Part shown: positions 12,726 through 23,255 of the stretch, in pieces
Numbering within the stretch: the stretch's first letter is position 1
Layout of the letters: each line of letters begins with the position of its first letter
DNA from: Rugalucina vietnamica
Lineage: Eukaryota > Mollusca > Bivalvia > Lucinida > Lucinidae
Length of the DNA stretch: 64,000 nt
Direction of reading: 5' to 3'
Assembly (NCBI GenBank): GCA_964017185.1
Contig: OZ024872.1
Location: forward strand, 38,570,188-38,634,187
The notes under the pieces: generated by a model
Told to the model about the DNA's origin: nothing
The model's input: the letters and a program-made list of their open reading frames with translations, nothing else
Databases searched by the model: none
Program-made: the position numbers and the translations under genes

Positions 12726-12904
12726 CTACCCCCCTGACCAAGCCTCTTAAATGCACAGAGCCAAATCTACTCTCCTTACATATGCCTATGGAAACCACTC
12801 TTCCTGAGAACACCACAAATGATCTCGTCATACAGCTGCTTTCTTAATGTACCAAACGATTTAATTTGGCCACAAATAAACATTTCAAGCTATCATGCAA
12901 ACAC

Positions 12905-13125
12905 GTTCATACAAGGAATACCCCCATTAAACCCCACTTTTATATAGTACAACTGGGGTATGGAGGGGTATACCTATTTTTCTTATTTTTGTTCCATTTC
13001 TAACGTGTTCCCATAATCTATGTTTTGAGCAAAAATAAGAAAACTATCAAAAACATTCTACTGAAAAATTTCATTTTTTATAACTTAAGAACAATGGGTA
13101 TATTACATGGGCGTGTTGTCGGTTT
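12905..13125 (-). mobile_element. MITE family B copy B1 (palindrome partly deleted)
   Basis: It carries AAACCCCACTTTTATATAG, GGGGTATACCTATTTTTC, ATCTATGTTTTGAGC and the TTACATGGGCGTGTTGTCGG end typical of family B. One arm of the central palindrome is missing: only TTCTAACGTGTTCCCATAATC remains. Confidence 0.65.
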
Positions 13126-13423
13126 GGCTAAATATCACCTCTCAGTATTACTTTGAACATTGTAACAATGATAGCATGGGAAAATCACAATGTTTCAAGA
13201 TGGCATGCGTACGTCTCAGTACTTCCGCCCGGATTGCAAAGGGGTGATACAATCAGAGGTTTGTCGGTGATACATAATTTATATATTTGAAGAAGCTGAA
13301 TGTAAAATGTGGTTTCCATAGTATATTGTAGGGACAGTAGTTACCTGCCAAAAAGGTTATTTTATAAGATTAAATAAAACTACTAGTAAACTGTCATTTT
13401 GCCGTTAAAAAGACTGGCATTCC

Positions 13424-13425
13424 AA

Positions 13426-13460
<35 letters not shown>

Positions 13461-13463
13461 ATA
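13424..13463. repeat. (AAAT)n microsatellite
   Basis: About ten uninterrupted AAAT units. It abuts a truncated family A MITE (13464-13590). Confidence 0.95.
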
Positions 13464-13590
13464 GTGTAATTCCTCTTCTTTTCCAATCCGAAATTTCAAA
13501 CTGCTAGCCATCTTCTGTGGCTGCACATTCCGATTTGTGACAGAACTTGTCGAAAACCCCGAAGACCCTTATTTCTCGCACTGCGGCTCA
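13464..13590 (+). mobile_element. Truncated MITE family A copy (right half)
   Basis: It contains CCGAAATTTC, CTAGCCATCTTCTGTGGCTG and ends TTTCTCGCACTGCGGCTC, the family A right end. The left half and the palindrome are missing. It is bounded on both sides by AAAT arrays. Confidence 0.65.
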
Positions 13591-13591
13591 A

Positions 13592-13622
<31 letters not shown>

Positions 13623-13624
13623 AT
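13590..13624. repeat. (AAAT)n microsatellite
   Basis: About nine AAAT units directly after the GCGGCTC end of the truncated family A element. Confidence 0.95.
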
Positions 13625-14384
13625 ACCTTTCCCCTTTCTTGGATTTCTGAGACGGACAGCGAAGACCCGGATGTTCCAACTGCTAGACAAGAAAAAACAA
13701 TACATAGCAGACAAGCTGGATTCATTATCCTGAAAATGTCCTGTCAGCTGATTGAATCACATGATAAAAGTCCACTGGCCGTTCACTCGTAGAAATCGTA
13801 CACATTTCATTCCTTTCACTTATTAAATAGCTTCACACGCATGGATCATTCATTTAAATACTATTTTCAAGTGTTTATTTTTTTTTTTCTTTATTTTATT
13901 TCAATTTTTATAATCCTTTTACCATCTTTATTTCAATGTATCCGTTTTGTAATAATTAATACTTTAGTTCTAAACACATTATGTGAAATCTAGTCCTATA
14001 ACCACATGCAAATGACTAAAAGGTGATAACGAAAATGCACATTTTCACACTTTAGTGGAATAAGATACGAGTATAGATCGCACTAGAGTGAAATAAATGT
14101 GTTTGTCTTTCCAAAGTATGGTTTGATAATACAATAGCATTTTCTCTTGCGATAAACATCCGAGATTAGAAGTAGTGGATTTTAATATCTGCACAATCAA
14201 TTATTTCACACTACACCATACTTTTTGAATGGTTTCGCACACCAATATTGTGAAACTTTTAATCGTATTAATCCAAATAAAATCCAGTTTTTGTGAAATG
14301 CGTTAGTTCTACACTTGTAAGGACAGTCTGTGTTGTAACCTGTCTAAATTAATATGAGAAATGAAGATTTTTCCTCAAAGTTGT
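13625..14384. other. Gene-free AT-rich stretch
   Basis: No gene, RNA or strong repeat seen. Poly-T rich around 13875-13920. Confidence 0.35.
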
Positions 14385-14620
14385 TGAGCCGCATCGTGAG
14401 AAAACCGGTTTTTTGCCTAGGCGAAAACAAAGGCGCAGATCAGCTTCGCGGTAACCGCGAAGCTGATCAGCGCCTTTGTTTTCGCTACACGGATAGTACA
14501 ATTTCTCTTCTTCTTAAATCCGAAATTTCAAGCTTCTAGCCTGCTTCTGAGACTGTACAGCCTGGTTTGTGTCGGACCTGGTCGGAAACCCCGAAGACCG
14601 GTTTTCTCGCGTCGAGGCTC
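14385..14620 (+). mobile_element. MITE family A copy A3 (near-intact)
   Basis: It runs from TGAGCCGCATCGTGAGAAAA to TTTTCTCGCGTCGAGGCTC. The palindrome at 14421-14485 has 32-nt arms, one mismatch and a one-base centre. Its centre reads CGCGGTAACCGCG where other copies read CGCAGTAACTGCG, so both arms changed together. No coding capacity. Confidence 0.8.
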
Positions 14621-15290
14621 TTTTGGTCTACAGCTATATCTGTCAGTTTCTATAAAATTTGAGCAACATCTTGTCAAAAGCAATGCATTTGCCGGTGCGC
14701 GAATCGAAGACACAGATCAGCCGGCGAAACAACACAGGAATGCTGAAAAGCGTCTTTGATTCGGCGCTTAAACCTGCAATCGATCAGCGAAAACTGATCA
14801 CATTTGCGCAGTGTAGTTGAAGCATTTGTTGAAACCACATTATATTTTGTTACTTTTGAAAAGGAGCGACTGATTTATATCCGTTGCAATGAAATAATAT
14901 TTCACGGAATAAAATTATCTTTTCAAACCTGTAATAATAGGAAGACGCACGGTTTAGTGCGTCCAATGTGTTTCGGACACTTCAAACTAAACAGGTGCAT
15001 AATGTACTTTGACTCCCGTAATTTTGCTGGATGTCGACCTACACGGTGACGCTGTCAATATGGTCTTGTTAACATAAAAGGACCCAGACTGCTTTAGAAA
15101 TAGGGTGCACAGAAGCCATCGCAAATTTACGCGTTTAATGCACACGTTGAAGACTGCAACGCCATGCAAGAACTAGCTCATACGCTTGGTATAAGTGTAA
15201 TGTACATGTAGTTTGCTGCTATTGAATGCAGTTAATCCATATTTGACGAATGGATTTTCCCATCTTTATCATTAGTGTGAGTCCACTTTC
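14621..15290. other. Gene-free stretch
   Basis: Short open frames at 14804-15049 and on the opposite strand have no support. Nothing recognised. Confidence 0.35.
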
Positions 15291-15470
15291 ATTTTAGGGG
15301 TGTTAGGAGTGATTTTTATTTTTTATCTCATTTTTCGATGAAAATTCTCTAAGCAAACAGAATAGCCCAAGATGGGACACCGCGTCTGCGGTGTCACATC
15401 TGGGGCTGTTCTGTTTGCCTATGTCCCATAAAAAGGACGCCGGGCTTAAATGAATTAACCTGTCACCGGT
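15290..15470. repeat. Hairpin repeat (third palindromic type)
   Basis: Around 15357-15420 the sequence is an imperfect palindrome: CAAACAGAATAGCCCAAGAT on the left and ATCTGGGGCTGTTCTGTTTG on the right, with a GACACCGC/GCGGTGTC core. A diverged relative, without a clean palindrome, lies at about 40775-40930 inside the intron of the second AllA-like gene (GGAGTGATTT, CAAATAGAATATC, AAAAGGACAC). Confidence 0.55.
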
Positions 15471-15782
15471 CACGCTGACATACTTTTAAACCGTAGACAT
15501 TTCTCTAAATTTTAGTAAGCATTTTTAACAGTGAGCCTAGCGTTGAATGTTCGCTTAATGTCCTTTTTCTACCGTCTGCTTATTTATGGCCGATCATGTT
15601 TCTAGAACAGGTGGTTTAAACCATATATGCGACCCAGATTTGAAAAGATACCTTATTAGTATCTTAAGAGTAAATAGCTTCTTTTTCCGCACTTTATCTT
15701 AATACTATCGCAGGACAAGCAAATAATTGACTGCGTACAGCACAGACCGATTCGATTCTTGAGATTGGGCTAAATGTATGTT

Positions 15783-16060
15783 GCATGACGAAAACTTGCC
15801 CAAATATCATACAGAGAGTTTGTATTTTCTCCTGAAAACATTCACATTTCGTTCAAAAAAAAAAGTGATATATTTAATATTTTTGCCGAAGCATTGATTG
15901 TGGGTACACGTTAGAACCGCCTCGGCGAGGCGATTCTAACGAGTACCTACAATCTATGTTTTGGATCTAAAATAAGAAAAATATGTATACCCCTGCAAAC
16001 CTCAGATTTTCTTTATAATTGTGGGGTTTAATGTCAACATTTCACGGACATGTTCTCAGT
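15783..16060 (+). mobile_element. MITE family B copy B2
   Basis: It runs from CATGACGAAAACTTGCCCA to CACGGACATGTTCTCAGTGA. The core GATTGTGGGTACACGTTAG pairs with CTAACGAGTACCTACAATC around CCGCCTCGGCGAGGCG. The right half carries ATACCCCTGCAAACC and the GTGGGGTTTAA box. Confidence 0.8.
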
Positions 16061-16615
16061 GAATGTCTAAACTGTACCAGTTATATATGCACGGAATGAA
16101 GTAATTTATGTACATGTAGTTCTGTGTCTGCAGATGTCATTGATAATTCTCGTTTAAGGTGAAGTGGAAGCGGAGTGGAATATCTTTTATTCGCAACACT
16201 GAATTTTGTATGGGTTTGGTCTTTTTTTATGTAAAGCTATTACTTTCTTTCAAACCCGCGACTGTCAAGGAAGGACAATCCAATAATAAGTTTGTGTTGA
16301 TTTATGTTAAAGTTTTCTCCCTTCGGGTATGGCAAGATATAAATAGATCAGATTGGTTTCCAGCTGTTAAATCGCTGTACATGTTATGGATTGATGATTA
16401 TTTCGAAAACGCCGGAGAAAAGCATTAATAAATTTCACTTCCGGCATTTATTTTTCATTTTTTGGGTCAAACATTTCTTTCTTTTGATAGCAAATATGAG
16501 AAAATATGCCAAAAATGGATTGATTTTTAAAATGTAAGTGGCTAGTATTATTCACTTTGAAAAAAAAAATCGCTTTAAAAAATCATAATTCTTACTATTG
16601 TTAAATCAACCCAGA
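16061..16615. other. 5' flank of the 7SL gene, nothing coding
   Basis: An 89-codon open frame at 16159-16428 shows no domain. The immediate 7SL flank is AT-rich. Confidence 0.35.
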
Positions 16616-16621
16616 GCTTTC

Positions 16622-16920
16622 GACTGGGAGTTGTGGCGTGCTCCTGTAATCCAGCTACTTGGAGGTCGGGGTCTGGAACGGCTTGAGGGCGGGGGTTCTG
16701 CTCTCCGGTGTGCTATGTCGATCGGGCGTCCGCACTAAGCTGGGCATCAATATGGGTCTCTCGGGGGAACCCAGGAGGTCCAGGTTGTCTAAGGAGGGAC
16801 GTACCGGCCCAGGGTGGAAACACAGCAGGCAAAAGTTCCCGTGTCGAGCAGTAGTGGGATCGCGCCCGTGAATAGGCATCGGTTGGCAGCCCGTCCAATA
16901 TAGTCGGACTTGATCCTTTT
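16622..16920 (+). ncRNA. Signal recognition particle RNA (7SL RNA)
   Basis: Across about 300 nt the sequence aligns by eye to animal 7SL RNA. The 5' Alu domain has GTGGCGTGCTCCTGTAATCC and AGCTACTTGGAGG. The S domain has GTGTGCTATGTCGATCGGG, CGTCCGCACTAAG, GGCATCAATATGGG, AAGGAGGGACGTACCGGCCC, GGTGGAAACACAGCAGG and CAGTAGTGGGATCGCGCC, then GTGAATAG near the 3' end. The helix 8 loops that bind SRP54 are intact. It ends in a T-rich Pol III terminator (16917-16940). The 7SL RNA is the scaffold of the SRP, which halts and targets ribosomes making secreted proteins. Because no core motif is broken, it could be functional. A retro-copied pseudogene is less likely, as there is no poly-A tail. Open frames on both strands here are artefacts of the RNA gene. 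Confidence 0.93.
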
Positions 16921-16940
16921 TCTTTTCTTTTTTTCTTACA
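16917..16940 (+). terminator. Pol III T-run terminator of the 7SL gene
   Basis: TCCTTTTTCTTTTCTTTTTTT directly follows the conserved 3' end of the SRP RNA. Runs of four or more T on the coding strand stop RNA polymerase III. Confidence 0.75.
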
Positions 16941-17434
16941 TAAGAATTTTCTTTTACTATTTATGCATTAAACCCCATTATTTTCGTTCTAGCATTATGA
17001 CAATATTTATCTTTTTTTAAATTCATATTTCTACGTCGGGCGTGTTGAACAAATCGCAAAATTCAACAAACGTCAGAAGCACGTCCGAGATCACGAACGT
17101 TAAATTTAATTGCATCGATTCCTGGTCCCCCTGTCCTTATTGTACGTGTGTTAAGCGTCAGTTTGATACGCGCCTGTAGCGCGTGCTTAAATTTTCAGCG
17201 TGTTTAGATTATTTATACGTCTAGCACACGCCTGAGTCACAAGCTAATGTGTGACTGCCATTATTAAATTTTAAGAAGCAAAGAAGCAAATAAATTATTA
17301 TCTTTTACACACCCAGAATCTTGAGCGTATTGTCACGGATTTTTCATACACCCGGCGCGTTACTGTGTGACTGCACTTTTATTAAGTATCTCTGAAGCAC
17401 AAAACCTATGCGACAATAAACAATGCAAGGATTA

Positions 17435-17435
<1 letters not shown>
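16941..17435. other. Gene-free stretch
   Basis: Nothing recognised. CG-containing words (CACGTCCG, CACGCC) are scattered but form no clear repeat. Confidence 0.3.
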
Positions 17436-17473
<38 letters not shown>

Positions 17474-17475
17474 AT
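17436..17475. repeat. (AAAT)n microsatellite
   Basis: About ten AAAT units. Confidence 0.95.
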
Positions 17476-17819
17476 CATTTACTGGTGTGCTATGGTGTAT
17501 ACTGTGTCTGAATAAAAGGATAATGACGCACTTAAAACCGTGAAAACACCATATGTTTTGGTTCACTTTAAGGCATTTAGCTTTAGATCGATTTTGATTT
17601 ATTGAGATACTGTCATAAATACAACTAATGCTAAATGTTACAAAAGGATTAATGTATGAAGTATACAAATAACGTTTTATTTGTATGCAATTTATATTTA
17701 AACTTGATATGTTAAAACATTGATTAAACGGATTACCAAAAGCCCCAGTTGTGTTTAAAATGGTAGGAAGTTTATCTAAAATTATTATACGATATTAATA
17801 TTAAACAATTTATACAAGT

Positions 17820-17821
17820 GT

Positions 17822-17872
<51 letters not shown>

Positions 17873-17876
17873 TTTT
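17820..17876. repeat. (TTTA)n microsatellite
   Basis: About fourteen TTTA units, the reverse complement of the array at 17436; the two are roughly 350 bp apart. Confidence 0.95.
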
Positions 17877-18080
17877 ATAAGTATAGTGACAATGGTTTAG
17901 GCTAGCTAATCAAATGCATGTACCGTGCTCAAAATCTTGGTTCAATATGATGCTCTTTTTTATCTAGACTACTACTATTCACATACTTCAACATACATAC
18001 ATGTATAATCATGTCAAATTTCTGTTTCGAGATTCAGCAATTAAGCTTGAAGCATTCTCCTTAAAATGCGTAGATTTTCA

Positions 18081-18365
18081 CATTACGCAAACTTGTCCAT
18101 GCATTATACATCTTCTAGTATTTTTGAGCTTTAAAAAATGAAAATTTGTAGCTGAAAAATTTTGATATTTTTTCTTATTTTTGCTCAAAACATAGATTGT
18201 GGGTACACGTTAGAACCGCCTCGGCGAGGCGGTTCTAACGAGTACCCACAATGTATGTTTTGGATCCAAAATAAGAAAAATAGGTATACCCCTGCATACC
18301 CCAGTTTTACTATGTAAAAGTGGGGTTTAAGGGGGTATTCATTGCACGGACATGTTTTCCTGACG
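18081..18365 (+). mobile_element. MITE family B copy B3
   Basis: It runs from CATTACGCAAACTTGTCCAT to CACGGACATGTTTTCCTGA. Palindrome 18195-18252 is centred on CCGCCTCGGCGAGGCGG and nearly perfect. The flanking arms CTTATTTTTGCTCAAAACAT / ATGTTTTGGATCCAAAATAAG extend the pairing. Confidence 0.85.
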
Positions 18366-18443
18366 ATTCAGTTATGGCAATGGAGAAATATGACATGGGG
18401 CTAAACTTATTTTGACCCGTTTAGTTAGGCAATGCGATATCAC

Positions 18444-18711
18444 ATTACGAAAATTTGCCCATGAAACATACATAAAATATTTTCAGCATTAAAAATTGAA
18501 AAATTCATTGGAAAAAGTTTGATATATTCAATATTTATGTTCAAAACATTGATTGCGGGTAAACCTTAGAACCGCATCGGCAAGGCAGTTCTAACGAGTA
18601 CCCACAATCTATGCTTTGGATCAAAAATAAGAAAAATAAGTATACCCCAGTTTTACTATATAAAAGTGGAGTTCAAGGGGGTATACATTTCATGGACATG
18701 TTTTCCTGATG
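18444..18711 (+). mobile_element. MITE family B copy B4
   Basis: It lies only about 80 bp after copy B3 in the same orientation. Ends CATTACGAAAATTTGCCCAT and CATGGACATGTTTTCCTGATG. The palindrome is mismatched in places (GCATCGGCAAGGCAG), so this copy is older. It ends about 45 bp before the first visible exon of the EF-hand gene. Confidence 0.8.
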
Positions 18712-18756
18712 AGACAAATCGACTTTTGACCATAACAACATCGTTTCCGTTTCCAG

Positions 18757-21700
18757 TCCAAAGCTGATTCCGATGAGGAGCTTGACGCTATCGCTGCACT
18801 AGGACTGTCAGAGGACCAGCTACAAGGTAACCATTCAGCATCAGGAAACATACATGTATGAGCCGCCTTTTGGGAAACCCAACAATGTGGTTACCGAACA
18901 GGTCCGACACAAACCGACCTGTACAGTCACAGAAAAGAGCTAATAGCTTGAAATTTCGGATTTAAGTAGAAGAGGAACTGTAGTCACCGAGGAGCGAAAA
19001 CAAAGGCGCTGATCAGCTTCGCAGTCACTGCGAAGCTGATCTGCGCCTTTTGTTTTCGCCTATGCAGAATGTTGGTTTTCCAATGCGGCGGCTCATATCC
19101 TTGTAAAGTATACCTCTTTGAACCCCAATTTTATTTAGTTAAAGTGGGGGCGTCAAAGGGTATACAATTTTCTTAATTTTGCTCCAAAACATATACATAT
19201 ATTGTGCATGGGCACTCTATAGAACCGCATCGGCGAGGCGGTTCTTACGCAGACCCACAATCAATGTTTTTTAAGCAAAAACTTCAAAACACGTTAAAAA
19301 TCAACTTTTTTTTTTCATTTTCAAAGCCGAAGACTGCATGCATGTGTTTTCGTAATGGTGGGCTCAGTTTAATGCATGCACGAAATGTTTGTTGCATGAA
19401 TCGTGTCTCACAGTTCCGAAAAAATGTTATTGTTGTTGTTGTTGTTTTTTTCTCTACTACTTTATATGTATTTCTATTGCCTTCGCTCTTTTTACCTATG
19501 CGCATATACCGCAGTGATTTATTTACAATTTTGAGACTATGGGTCCTTGGGACTCATTGGATTCAATACCAATGGGTCCAGCTACCACTTTATGAGTCCA
19601 AAGCACTATTTTTCATTGCAAACCTGCTAAAATCATTGCATCCTGGGACCCACCAGAATAAAAACTTTGCATCCCAGAGACCAAATTATGAGTAAAAGAT
19701 GCAGGATGCGCAGGTAAAAAAATCACTGATACCGGCTTGTTTCTGAGGAGGTTACATTTAATGCCTGATATGCGTTTGTTCCGAATGAAACTTCTTTTCT
19801 TTGATCAGATTCTGAGCTCCTTACCGTACGTGTTTCCTTTTTGTGCACCATATTTACATTTCAGTAACAATTTTATTTTTCAGATTACAAGAGGGCGTTC
19901 GACCTGTTTGATCCCGATGGGGACGGGACAATCACGACCCTGGAGCTGGGCACGGTCATGCGGGTGATAGGTCAGAACCCCACAGAGGCGGAACTTCAGG
20001 ACATGGTCAACGAGGTGGACGAAGACGGTAAGTCACGTGACGTATATTGTCAAGATAGCGACAACCATGAGAGCGTTTGGTACTGTTATTAGGTTTCACG
20101 GGGTGCAACGTAGATAGGACATTACCCTGAAGTTGGGCATGCATTATGAAAACTTGCTCATGCGAGATTTTTTCTGCTGTGGAAATTTCATTTGAAAAAA
20201 AAGGATATTTTCAATATTTTTGCTTAAAACATTGATTGTGGGTACACATTAGAACCGCCTTGCCAACTAACGACTACCCACATTCCATGTTTTGGATAAA
20301 ACTACGGAAAATAGGTATACCCCTGTAAACCCCATTTTTACTATATAAAATGGATGTAAGGAGGGTAATTTATTACACGGACGTGTTTTCTTTATGAGGA
20401 TAAGGAGGTCAGAACCCCTCAGAGGCGGACCTACAGGATATTGTCAGTGAAGTGGACGATGATGATGTTTACGTTAAGATTAAAGATTAATAACCGTAAA
20501 CTGATTTGGAATGCATCCAGACTATTACACTTCATACTCCATTTAACACTTTTCGGGTCATCAAAACAATGTAAACAAAAACGGTCGGATGTTACTGAGC
20601 AAACGTTATAGGGCATACGGTGTATGCAGAAATCACGATAGCTCCTCTGTTATAGCTTGTGAAGCTTCCAAATAATTGATGTCATCACCATTGGTATATA
20701 AAGTTCTTAAATTTGTGTGATCTGCCTGTCTACAATATACGGCATGCACAAATATAAGCTGATCCTATTAGGATATAGATGGTTGATAGACGTGATGTAT
20801 AGCACAAAATAGGGATAAATGGTTCTTCTAGATTTCTAACCGTTGGTTTACCAAAATACATCATTTTTACCATCGGCAGGCAATGGAACGATTGAATTCG
20901 ACGAGTTTGTTAAAATGATGACAATTAAAGCGGAGCAGATAGAAAAGGACGTCAGCAAGGAGGCGTTCGCGGTGTTCGACCCGGAAAACAAGGGGTACAT
21001 CACGGGTCCCGGGCTGAAGAAGGTAATGATGGACCTTGGAGAGGACCTTAAAGACCACGAGATTCAAGAAATGATGGAAAAGGTGGATTTAAATGGTGAT
21101 GGGAGGATTGAATATAGTGGTAAGCTTTTCCATATTTGAGCATATACGTGAAAAAACCAACAGTTTGGGTTCTGACCAGGTTTGACACAAACCGGCCTGT
21201 ACAGTCACAGAAGCAAGTTAGAAACTTTAAATTTCAGATTAAGAAGAAGAAGGATTGTACTATCGAAGCAGCGAAAACAAACGCGTGATCAGCTTCGCAG
21301 TTACTGCGAAGCTGATCTGCGCCTTTGTTTTCACCTAGGCAAAAAATCGGTTTTCTTATGGCGCGGCTCATATGATGGTAAGCCAGAATTTACGATGAAA
21401 CAGAATGATTGCTACTGTGATTGCCAACAAAATAATAAATAATAATCTGGCAATTCCAGGGGGGGGGGGTCCGGTCAGCCCCCCCCCCCCCCCCCCCCCT
21501 GGATCTGCCCATGGCTTTGAAACTAATAAGAGGACGTGGCTGAGTACATCCTCTTGTTTTGCAGCTTCTTTTGCTGTACACACACATGCTTCTTTTGTTG
21601 AGCCTATATGATTTACGATGCTATAGGTAAAACACTTTGACCGTGCCGCTTAACCTCTGACATAGATATGCATTTGATGATTGGACTGCTTAAATAATCA

Positions 21701-22395
21701 TGTTGTCAATAATGTGATTCTATGACGGTAAACAATATATGAGCACGTGCTTCACATGACACTGAAAATGTGTAAAAGAAATAGGTGCCCCTTTTACCGT
21801 GTTTACAAAACTTAATCACTTGAGTTCAAGCGGCACGGTCAAAGTATTTTACCTATTCGTACTTTTATCCTATTTCACGAAGATCACATAACTGACGGTG
21901 ACAAGAATTCCGTTGATTGAAAAATCAGTTCAGCATGAGAATAAAGGCGTATTCGCTTTGTTCGCTGCACGTTCGTTTTTGTACGAAAACCCACTTGTAG
22001 TATCGTTGCGTATCGTTGGATATCCGTAATATATGAGCCGCATCATTAGAAAACCAACAATCTGCATATGCGAAACTGTTCAAGGCACAGATAAGTTGTG
22101 CAAAAACTGCGAAGCTTACCAGAGCCTTTCTTTCGGCACACGTTACATGTATAGTACAATACCTCTACTTCCTAAATCTGAAATTTCAAGCTTCTAACCA
22201 TCATGTGTGACTGTCCATACCAGCTTGTGCATCGCGGCTCATTTATTTCGCTCTATTACAGAGTTTCTGTGGATGATGGAGGCTACGGACGAGGATATTT
22301 CTAAGTTAAAACAAACACAGAGTGCGGAAGCTAAAGCGAAAGAGACTATACAAGACATCTCAGAAGAAGATCATGATGATGAAAATATGAGTTAG
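18757..22395 (+). CDS. Calmodulin/troponin C-like EF-hand protein (5' end not found)
   Basis: Four exons join in frame with GT/AG borders: 18757-18826, 19884-20027, 20880-21119 and 22262-22395 (stop TAG). Junction phases are 1, 1 and 1. The visible 195 codons encode four EF-hands with loops [36 protein letters not shown] and [12 protein letters not shown]. Loops 1, 2 and 4 are canonical for Ca2+ binding. Loop 3 has Lys at position 5 and Gly at position 12 and probably does not bind. The C-terminus is a charged tail rich in Glu/Asp/Lys ending DDENMS, absent from calmodulin. The first exon opens in phase 0 with [16 protein letters not shown] and no Met, so the start codon lies upstream and was not identified. 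By family this is a cytosolic Ca2+ sensor; troponin C or a calmodulin-like protein are both possible. The introns hold MITEs A4-A6 and B5-B6 and a relic exon at 20407. Confidence 0.88.
18859..19095 (-). mobile_element. MITE family A copy A4 (intron 1 of EF-hand gene)
   Basis: Ends TGAGCCGCCTTTTGGGAAAC and GGTTTTCCAATGCGGCGGCTCA. It lies inverted relative to A3. The palindrome GCGAAAACAAAGGCGCTGAT ... ATCTGCGCCTTTTGTTTTCGC is centred on CTTCGCAGTCACTGCGAAG. It begins 33 bp after the exon 1 donor. Confidence 0.8.
19105..19330 (-). mobile_element. MITE family B copy B5 (truncated, intron 1)
   Basis: It carries GTATACCTCTTTGAACCCC, AAGTGGGGGCGTC, TTTTGCTCCAAAACATA, then GAACCGCATCGGCGAGGCGGTTC and CCCACAATCAATGTTTT. 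The far end is lost. It lies directly beside MITE A4. Confidence 0.7.
20140..20397 (+). mobile_element. MITE family B copy B6 (intron 2)
   Basis: Ends GCATTATGAAAACTTGCTCAT and CACGGACGTGTTTTCTTTATG. The palindrome is half deleted: GATTGTGGGTACACATTAG is followed by CCGCCTTGCC and AACTAACGACTACCCACATTCC. It directly precedes the relic exon copy at 20407. Confidence 0.75.
20407..20464 (+). pseudogene. Relic copy of the 3' half of EF-hand exon 2
   Basis: GGTCAGAACCCCTCAGAGGC and the following bases match 19970-20025 of exon 2, with about ten differences in 56 bases. The same reading frame gives [18 protein letters not shown]. The 5' half is absent, with MITE B6 lying at the break, and the donor GGTAAGT is replaced by GATGATGTT. 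It is an exon duplicate that has lost its splice signals. Confidence 0.75.
21137..21370 (-). mobile_element. MITE family A copy A5 (intron 3)
   Basis: It starts TGAGCATATACGTGAAAAAACC 17 bp after the exon 3 donor and ends TTATGGCGCGGCTCA. The palindrome is centred on CTTCGCAGTTACTGCGAAG. Confidence 0.8.
21440..21515. repeat. G-run/C-run hairpin repeat
   Basis: TGGCAATTCCA followed by about 11 G, TCCGGTCAG, then about 20 C and TGGATCTGCCCATGG. The opposing homopolymers can pair. The unequal run lengths could also be sequencing error, which is common in such runs. Confidence 0.7.
22034..22241 (+). mobile_element. MITE family A copy A6 (intron 3, diverged)
   Basis: Ends TGAGCCGCATCATTAGAAAA and GCATCGCGGCTCA. 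The palindrome is eroded. Its right end lies 20 bp before the exon 4 start, within the usual polypyrimidine/branch region. Confidence 0.75.
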
Positions 22396-22805
22396 TGATT
22401 GGCAATTTATTTAAAACGGTTGATTGGCTAGAACGGATGCATAAACCTTCACGACCATAGCAACAAATGATGCATTCCCATATGGAACTAGATCTATATG
22501 GTACCTGCTTTGAACTGATAGCGCAACGTATACCGCGTTTTTAAAATGGTTTCGGCAAGTTGCTTGGATTGTTTTTATATTTATATGGATTTAATATTTG
22601 TGCTAGTCACGTTTTAATCAGAGCACACCCAGTGCTTTGTGTCAAAATTTGAATCAATATGTTATCAAACACATCGGCGCAAGAGAGTTCCCTCATGAGC
22701 CACTGGCGTCATCCGCGTTCAGCACGTGCGTGGATATACATACATGCATACTTGGCTTTCCAATATTTGACCTCAGGAAGATTTAGAAAATAAGTGCCCC
22801 AAGAA

Positions 22806-22811
22806 AATAAA
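22806..22811 (+). promoter_or_regulatory. Candidate polyadenylation signal of EF-hand gene
   Basis: First clear AATAAA downstream of the stop, about 410 bases away. No transcript evidence. Confidence 0.3.
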
Positions 22812-23098
22812 ATAGCATGACAGTGCCTTGCTATGCTATCGTACGAAAGTCATACATGTAATAAGACAAATGCATATAATGGCCAACCAGAATGAACAAT
22901 TTGATATGTCCATACCATGTTTTTAAAATTGTGACATGAAAGAACGATTTCGGTAAAAAAAAATTATTTGCATGTGTTGTTGTAAATAATTAAAATAAGT
23001 GTGCTTCAATCAATTAGCAGGTGCTTTCAACATCAGAAATTGTACTTAAGTTTTAAACAATGTTTGAGCGGTCATGTGCTGCTAACTGGATTATTGAA

Positions 23099-23255
23099 GC
23101 CTCCGTGGCACAGTGGTTACATGTGTGTCACTCGCTTGGTAAACCAGGGCTTCATCCCAGGCTTCTTCAGTTTGTCGGATGAGACTATAAAGCGAGGTCT
23201 CGCCTCCAGATCACCTTAGCTGTTGATGGGATGTTAAACCTCAAATCAACTTAAC
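23099..23255 (+). repeat. tRNA-derived SINE (family 1, copy 2)
   Basis: The head GCCTCCGTGGCACAGTGGTT holds a perfect box A consensus (TGGCACAGTGG), and GGGCTTCATCCCAGG is the box B region. The tail CACCTTAGCTGTTGATGGGA and AAACCTCAAATCAAC matches the copy at 9255 and is close to a tRNA-derived bivalve SINE layout. Confidence 0.75.

Noticed and set aside
12490-12847. 113-, 77- and 89-codon overlapping frames on both strands
   Set aside because: Produced by the GGGATATGGGATATT minisatellite, with periodic composition in every frame.
16655-16898. Open frames on both strands with Pro/Arg-rich products
   Set aside because: They are shadows of the structured, GC-rich 7SL RNA gene.
13424-17876. 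CRISPR-like or satellite array from repeated AAAT tracts and palindromes
   Set aside because: Simple microsatellites and dispersed MITEs in a eukaryotic context; spacing irregular and no unique spacers.
19204-19695. 163-codon plus-strand frame
   Set aside because: It begins inside a family B MITE and contains poly-Val/Phe from a GTT repeat. It lies in the intron of the EF-hand gene and has no domain.
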